Source of the DNA: an uncultured Bacilli bacterium
GTDB taxonomy: Bacteria; Bacillota_I; Bacilli_A; RF39; UBA660
Length of the DNA stretch: 9,850 bases
Direction: 5' to 3'
Assembly (NCBI GenBank): GCA_944331945.1
Contig: CALVJC010000091.1
Span: forward strand, 1 to 9,850
In this document: piece after piece, positions 6,345-9,850 of the stretch
Numbering within the stretch: the first letter of the stretch is position 1
Layout of the letters: each line of letters begins with the position of its first letter
Translations under genes and position numbers: made by a program
The notes under the pieces: model-generated
Database searches by the model: none
Seen by the model: only the letters and a program-made list of their open reading frames with translations
Told to the model about the DNA's origin: nothing

Positions 6345-9300
6345 TTAATTCTTAATTTTTTCAACCCGAAGTCCTACAAGACTATCATTAAGTTCCATGT
6401 CACATTTTAAAGACTCATCCAAAATAAGTTTCTCGGCAAGTGTCTCTCCTTTTACAAAGTCATCATAACGAAGAAGCATCTTATCAAACATTTCATCCCC
6501 ATGATAGTAGACTTTGATATGATCCGTAATGACAAAATCCTCTTCTTTCCGCATACTTTGAATCTTCCGAACGACTTCCCGAGCCAATCCTTCTAAGATA
6601 AGATCCTCAGTTAAAGTCGTATCCAAAACGACACTCGTCGCCCCATTACTAGCGGCACAATAACCTTCTTTATTCGATAAAGTAGTAACAATCATATCGG
6701 GAGTAATTTCCATTTTTTCTCCCATAAAATCAATCGTATAGTATCCCGCTTGAATCTGATTGACATCATGAATATCAAAATGACTCACTACTTCTTGGAA
6801 TTCTTTCATCTTAGAACCTAACATTTTACCAACTACTCGGAAATTTGGTTTTACCGTATAATCCATATACTCTGTCATATCACTACGATACACAATCTCT
6901 TTTATATTAAGTTCTTCTTTAATAATTCCTTCTAACCCTTCCAAAACAGGTTCATCTACCTGAGGTAGAATCATGAAATGAAGAGGTTGTCGAACTTTAA
7001 TACCTGCATCTTCTCTTGCATTTCTTCCTAAGCTACAAATATCACGAACTAAATTCATTTTCTCTTCAATTTCAATAGAAATCAAAGAAGGATCCACCTC
7101 TGGAAAATCTTCTAAATGAACAGATTCTCCATTCGTTAAGTTTTGATAAATCTCTTCTGCCACATAAGGAGTAATTGGAGCAACAACCTTACTTAAATCA
7201 ACTAATACTTCATAAAGAGTTAAATAAACCGCTTTTTTATCTTCCGTTAACTCACTATCCCAAAATCTTCTTCGATTACTACGAATATACCAATTCGATA
7301 AATCCTCATTAATAAAATCAACAATTGCATGAACCACAATATTCAAATCATATTTCTCATAAGCATCCGTTACTTTACTTAACATATTATGAAATCTTGA
7401 TAATAACCATTGATCCGTAATATCACGTTTCTTAACTGGAATATTGTACTCTCTAGGATCAATATGATCGGCATTGGCATACATTTCAAAGAAGGAATAT
7501 GTATTTTTTAACGTAGATAAATATTTGGAATAAACTTCTTTTAATCTCTCTAAATCAAATTTAATTGGTGTCCAAACTGGTGAAACATAAGGAAGATAAA
7601 AGCGAATCGTATCAGCACCATATTCTTTCATTAAGGCAAATGGTTCCACAATATTTCCTTTTGATTTACTCATCTTCTTACCATATTCATCAAGCAATAA
7701 ATCGTTCACTAAAACATTTTTATAAGGACTTTTTCCAGTAACAAAGGTAGAGATCAACATTAAAGTATAGAACCACCCACGTGTCTGATCGATTCCTTCA
7801 CAAATAAAATCTGCCGGAAATTGCTCTTCAAACAACTCTTTATTCTCAAATGGATAATGATATTGAGCAAAAGGCATCGAACCAGAATCAAACCAACAAT
7901 CGATGACTTCCTTAACCCGATTCATTTCTTTTCCACAGTCTGGACATTTGATATGAATATCATCTACATAAGGACGATGTAATTCAATCGAAAGATCAAT
8001 ATCCTCTATCGCTTTTTCCACAAGTTCTTCTCGCGATCCTATCATTTCCATATGTCCACAAGAACAACGCCAAAGTGGTAATGGAGTACCCCAATAACGA
8101 TTTCTTGAAATAGCCCAATCATTCATATTTAAAAGCCAATTTCCAAATCGTTTCTCTCCCACAAACTCTGGAAACCAGTGTACCTTATCATTATTTTTAA
8201 CCACTTGATCTTTGATTTTCGTAACCTCTAAATAATAAGATGGTTTCGCATAATATAAAAGAGGAGTTCCACATCGCCAACAATGCGGATAATCATGAAC
8301 CATTTTTTCTTTTTTAAATAATTTACCATTTTCTTTTAGATATTGAATCACTTCTAAATCTACATCAAAAACACTTTTACCGGCCCATAAACCTTCCGTA
8401 TAACGTCCATCTTCCCCTACTGGATTTAAAACTGGTAAATTATATTTTCTTCCTACATTATAGTCATCTTGCCCAAATGCAGGAGCGATATGAACAATAC
8501 CTGTACCAGCATCCATCGTAACATAATCATCAACCGTCACAAAAAAGGCTTTTTTATCCACTTTTAAACTAGGAATCAACTGTTCATATTCCATATATTC
8601 TAAGTTTTTCCCACTATACTCTTCTAAAACAGTATAATCATCTCCTAAAACCGAAGAAGCAAGATCTTTTCCAACAATAAACTTCTCTCCACGACTTTCC
8701 GCTAAAATATATTTTTCTTTTGGATTGACACACAAAGCCACATTACTAATTAAAGTCCAAGGCGTTGTCGTCCAAACTAAGAAATAAACATCTTCATCTT
8801 TTTTCTTCATAGGAACAATGACGGTATTCGCCGTTACTTCTTTATAACCTTGCGCTACTTCATGCGAAGCTAATCCTGTCCCACATCGCGTACAGAAAGG
8901 TAAAATCTTATGTCCTTCATAAAACATACCAGCCTCAAAGAACTTCTTTAAAATCCACCATTCTGTTTCAATATAGTTATTGTCATAAGTAACATAAGGA
9001 TGATCAAAATCAATAAATTGTCCCATTTCCCGCGTCAAATCAGAAAAAGCTTTTTCATTTTTCCACACACTTTCCCGACACTTTTCATTGAACTCTTTTA
9101 TGCCATACTCTTCAATATCTTTTTTAGAATTAAAACCTAATTCTTGCTCTATTTGAAGTTCTACCGGCAATCCATGGGTATCCCAACCTACTTTTCGTAA
9201 CACCCGATATCCTTTCATCGTTTTATATTTACAAAAAGTATCTTTCAAAAACTTTGCCATCATATGATGAAGTCCAGGCATACCATTCGCTGTAGCAGGA

Positions 9301-9437
9301 CCATCATAAAAAACAAAATTCTCCCTTCCCTTTCGATTTTGAATCGTTTTATCTAGAATATTCATCTTTTCCCATTGTTTTAAAATACTAAGCTCTACCT
9401 CATGCGTCGTTCCTTTTTTTAATTCTTTAAATTCCAT
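6345..9437 (-). CDS. ileS: Isoleucyl-tRNA synthetase, type 2 (IleS2-like)
   Basis: This cytoplasmic class I enzyme charges tRNA-Ile with isoleucine and edits valine. The HIGH-type motif is GLHH at 55-58, within a NGMPGLHHMMAKFLKD region. GWDTHGLP is at 84-91. The CP1 editing domain, about 195-390, holds WTTTPWTL (222-229) and GTGIVHIAPAFGQDD (311-325). GIDQTRGWFYTL follows, then KMSKS at 588-592 and a helical anticodon-binding domain from about 670. Cysteine pairs occur at C182/C185, C386/C389, C458/C460 and C498/C501; the last two probably form a zinc ribbon. The 1030-residue length, the HIGH context and the lack of a C-terminal CxxC zinc finger (the end is LVGLRVEKIKN) point to the eukaryote-like type 2 rather than the ~920-residue bacterial type 1. 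The start is fixed by AGGAGGG at 9444-9450, 6 bases before the ATG. It is the first gene of the operon, under T-box control. Confidence 0.98.
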   Translation of the reverse strand: MEFKELKKGTTHEVELSILKQWEKMNILDKTIQNRKGRENFVFYDGPATANGMPGLHHMMAKFLKDTFCKYKTMKGYRVLRKVGWDTHGLPVELQIEQELGFNSKKDIEEYGIKEFNEKCRESVWKNEKAFSDLTREMGQFIDFDHPYVTYDNNYIETEWWILKKFFEAGMFYEGHKILPFCTRCGTGLASHEVAQGYKEVTANTVIVPMKKKDEDVYFLVWTTTPWTLISNVALCVNPKEKYILAESRGEKFIVGKDLASSVLGDDYTVLEEYSGKNLEYMEYEQLIPSLKVDKKAFFVTVDDYVTMDAGTGIVHIAPAFGQDDYNVGRKYNLPVLNPVGEDGRYTEGLWAGKSVFDVDLEVIQYLKENGKLFKKEKMVHDYPHCWRCGTPLLYYAKPSYYLEVTKIKDQVVKNNDKVHWFPEFVGEKRFGNWLLNMNDWAISRNRYWGTPLPLWRCSCGHMEMIGSREELVEKAIEDIDLSIELHRPYVDDIHIKCPDCGKEMNRVKEVIDCWFDSGSMPFAQYHYPFENKELFEEQFPADFICEGIDQTRGWFYTLMLISTFVTGKSPYKNVLVNDLLLDEYGKKMSKSKGNIVEPFALMKEYGADTIRFYLPYVSPVWTPIKFDLERLKEVYSKYLSTLKNTYSFFEMYANADHIDPREYNIPVKKRDITDQWLLSRFHNMLSKVTDAYEKYDLNIVVHAIVDFINEDLSNWYIRSNRRRFWDSELTEDKKAVYLTLYEVLVDLSKVVAPITPYVAEEIYQNLTNGESVHLEDFPEVDPSLISIEIEEKMNLVRDICSLGRNAREDAGIKVRQPLHFMILPQVDEPVLEGLEGIIKEELNIKEIVYRSDMTEYMDYTVKPNFRVVGKMLGSKMKEFQEVVSHFDIHDVNQIQAGYYTIDFMGEKMEITPDMIVTTLSNKEGYCAASNGATSVVLDTTLTEDLILEGLAREVVRKIQSMRKEEDFVITDHIKVYYHGDEMFDKMLLRYDDFVKGETLAEKLILDESLKCDMELNDSLVGLRVEKIKN

Positions 9438-9450
9438 AAATATCCCTCCT

Positions 9451-9514
9451 AAAAATAAAAAAGTCTATGACATAAGGGCGTAAAAAGACGCGGTACCACC
9501 TTACTTCATAGACT
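9451..9514 (-). terminator. T-box regulated intrinsic terminator before ileS
   Basis: AGTCTATGA (9514-9506) pairs perfectly with TCATAGACT (9470-9462) and is followed by TTTTTATTTTT. The stem encloses the whole antiterminator region (TAAGG, T-box, CCTTA). The T-run ends next to the ileS ribosome binding site. Confidence 0.85.
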
Positions 9515-9667
9515 TTATCTATCTCTTCTTGATAACGGTTTACCCGGCTTTGGCTTATCCCCAAAACACACTTGAAAGTGATCTGAAATAAGTTCCTTTG
9601 TTAATTTCCACCAGCCATTAACTCTCTATAAAATTTCCTTACTTCCGTCTTTCGCACTTGTTTTCAA
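9451..9667 (-). promoter_or_regulatory. T-box riboswitch, tRNA-Ile type, controlling ileS operon
   Basis: This leader senses uncharged tRNA-Ile and prevents termination. The invariant T-box AAGGTGGTACCGCG is at 9502-9489. Its UGGU can pair with an ACCA tRNA end. The antiterminator folds as TAAGG/CCTTA (9503-9499 with 9477-9473), a TGGTACC bulge, then GCGT/ACGC closing a CTTTTT loop. Stem I is visible: GAAAG (9653-9649) pairs with CTTTC (9578-9574), and GAAAT (9637-9633) with ATTTC (9589-9585). The apical AGAGAGTTAATGGCTGGTGG segment carries the conserved distal part. Between the stem I helices the specifier side reads AGATCA, giving the Ile codon AUC at 9582-9580. A later GATAA/TTATC helix is probably stem III. 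Codon and downstream gene agree, so specificity for Ile is well supported. Confidence 0.95.
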
Positions 9668-9672
9668 CAGTT

Positions 9673-9701
9673 AATATATCATAAATTACAAGGAATGACA
9701 A
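9673..9701 (-). promoter_or_regulatory. Promoter of the ileS operon
   Basis: On the minus strand TTGTCA (9701-9696) and TATATT (9678-9673) are separated by 17 bases, with TG one base before the -10. Transcription would start near 9667, just before stem I of the T-box, giving a leader of about 230 bases. Confidence 0.8.
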
Positions 9702-9743
9702 GAATTTATGACACTACAAATCCATTTTGTTAAATAAAATTCA

Positions 9744-9773
9744 AAGTTCCCGAAAAATTTATAATGGGAACTT
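9744..9773. repeat. Perfect 8-bp inverted repeat in divergent intergenic region
   Basis: AAGTTCCC (9744-9751) and GGGAACTT (9766-9773) flank a 14-base AT-rich spacer, with arm centres 22 bp apart (about two helical turns). It lies between the divergent ileS promoter and the plus-strand promoter at 9801. A second short palindrome, TTCTTT-T-AAAGAA, follows at 9775-9787. It could be an operator or a hairpin; as a terminator it would have no obvious gene to serve on either strand. Confidence 0.45.
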
Positions 9774-9777
9774 ATTC

Positions 9778-9806
9778 TTTTAAAGAACAAAAGTTAATGA
9801 TATAAT
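9778..9806 (+). promoter_or_regulatory. Promoter for a gene beyond the right edge
   Basis: A consensus TATAAT (9801-9806) is preceded by TG at 9798-9799, a strong extended -10. The -35 at 17-base spacing is poor (TTTTAA, 9778-9783). Transcription would start near 9813, leading to the ribosome binding site at 9833-9840. Confidence 0.65.
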
Positions 9807-9832
9807 ATGCCATAACCTGTTTGTCATTATTA

Positions 9833-9840
9833 AAGGGAGG
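9833..9840 (+). promoter_or_regulatory. Ribosome binding site of an off-window plus-strand gene
   Basis: AAGGGAGG is a strong Shine-Dalgarno sequence. The remaining 10 bases (TATAGAAAAA) contain no start codon, so the gene should begin at or just past position 9850. Nothing can be said about its product. Confidence 0.65.
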
Positions 9841-9850
9841 TATAGAAAAA

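Noticed and set aside
6329..6364. N-terminal extension of the amidase to ATG 6364
   Set aside because: It overlaps ileS, lacks a good ribosome binding site, and would move the nucleophile Cys to residue 17; the internal start has a strong AAAGGGG site.
1..9850. Recoded genetic code (TGA = Trp) as in mollicutes
   Set aside because: murE ends on TGA exactly at the family's C-terminus, the following codons make no sense as protein, and Trp codons I checked in ileS are TGG.
1..9850. CRISPR arrays, tRNA or rRNA genes, insertion sequences
   Set aside because: I saw no regularly spaced repeats, cloverleaf-like sequences or transposase genes. The only mobile-element trace is the recombinase fragment at the left edge.

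Overview
The window looks like chromosome from a low-GC, Gram-positive-type bacterium (Bacillota, possibly a gut member of Bacilli or Erysipelotrichia). The evidence is AT-rich DNA, strong AGGAGG-type ribosome binding sites, a T-box leader with its own intrinsic terminator, and a MurE cell-wall ligase. The genetic code is the standard one: murE ends on TGA exactly where the family ends, which argues against a TGA=Trp mollicute. The species cannot be named from the sequence.

Layout, left to right. (a) Positions 1-71, minus strand: an open frame cut by the window edge that reads like the C-terminal box of a tyrosine recombinase, probably a remnant. (b) 167-2314, minus: tex, a full-length RNA-binding S1 protein. 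(c) 2315-2426: back-to-back promoters. (d) 2427-3098, plus: an unrecognised 223-residue protein, the only complete plus-strand gene. (e) 3082-3115: a bidirectional terminator shared by two convergent genes. (f) 3114-3806, minus: an exported or membrane-anchored 3D-domain (cell-wall type) protein with its own promoter. (g) 3878-9437, minus: three tightly packed genes, transcribed in the order ileS, a choloylglycine hydrolase/penicillin V acylase-family amidase, then murE. (h) 9451-9667, minus: a tRNA-Ile-type T-box leader controlling that operon, with a good promoter. (i) 9668-9850: a divergent intergenic region with an inverted repeat, a plus-strand extended -10 promoter and a ribosome binding site for a gene starting just past the right edge.

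How the genes fit together: the T-box should raise transcription of ileS when tRNA-Ile is uncharged. There is no obvious terminator between ileS, the amidase and murE, so all three are predicted to respond. This would tie a peptidoglycan precursor ligase and an Ntn hydrolase to isoleucine status. The 3D-domain wall protein lies just downstream but has its own promoter. The most interesting points are this operon composition, an unusual T-box terminator topology, mixed substrate motifs in MurE, the type 2 IleRS, the recombinase remnant beside tex, and the extended -10 TGn motif in all five candidate promoters. No clearly new defence or mobile system is visible; most of the window is housekeeping.
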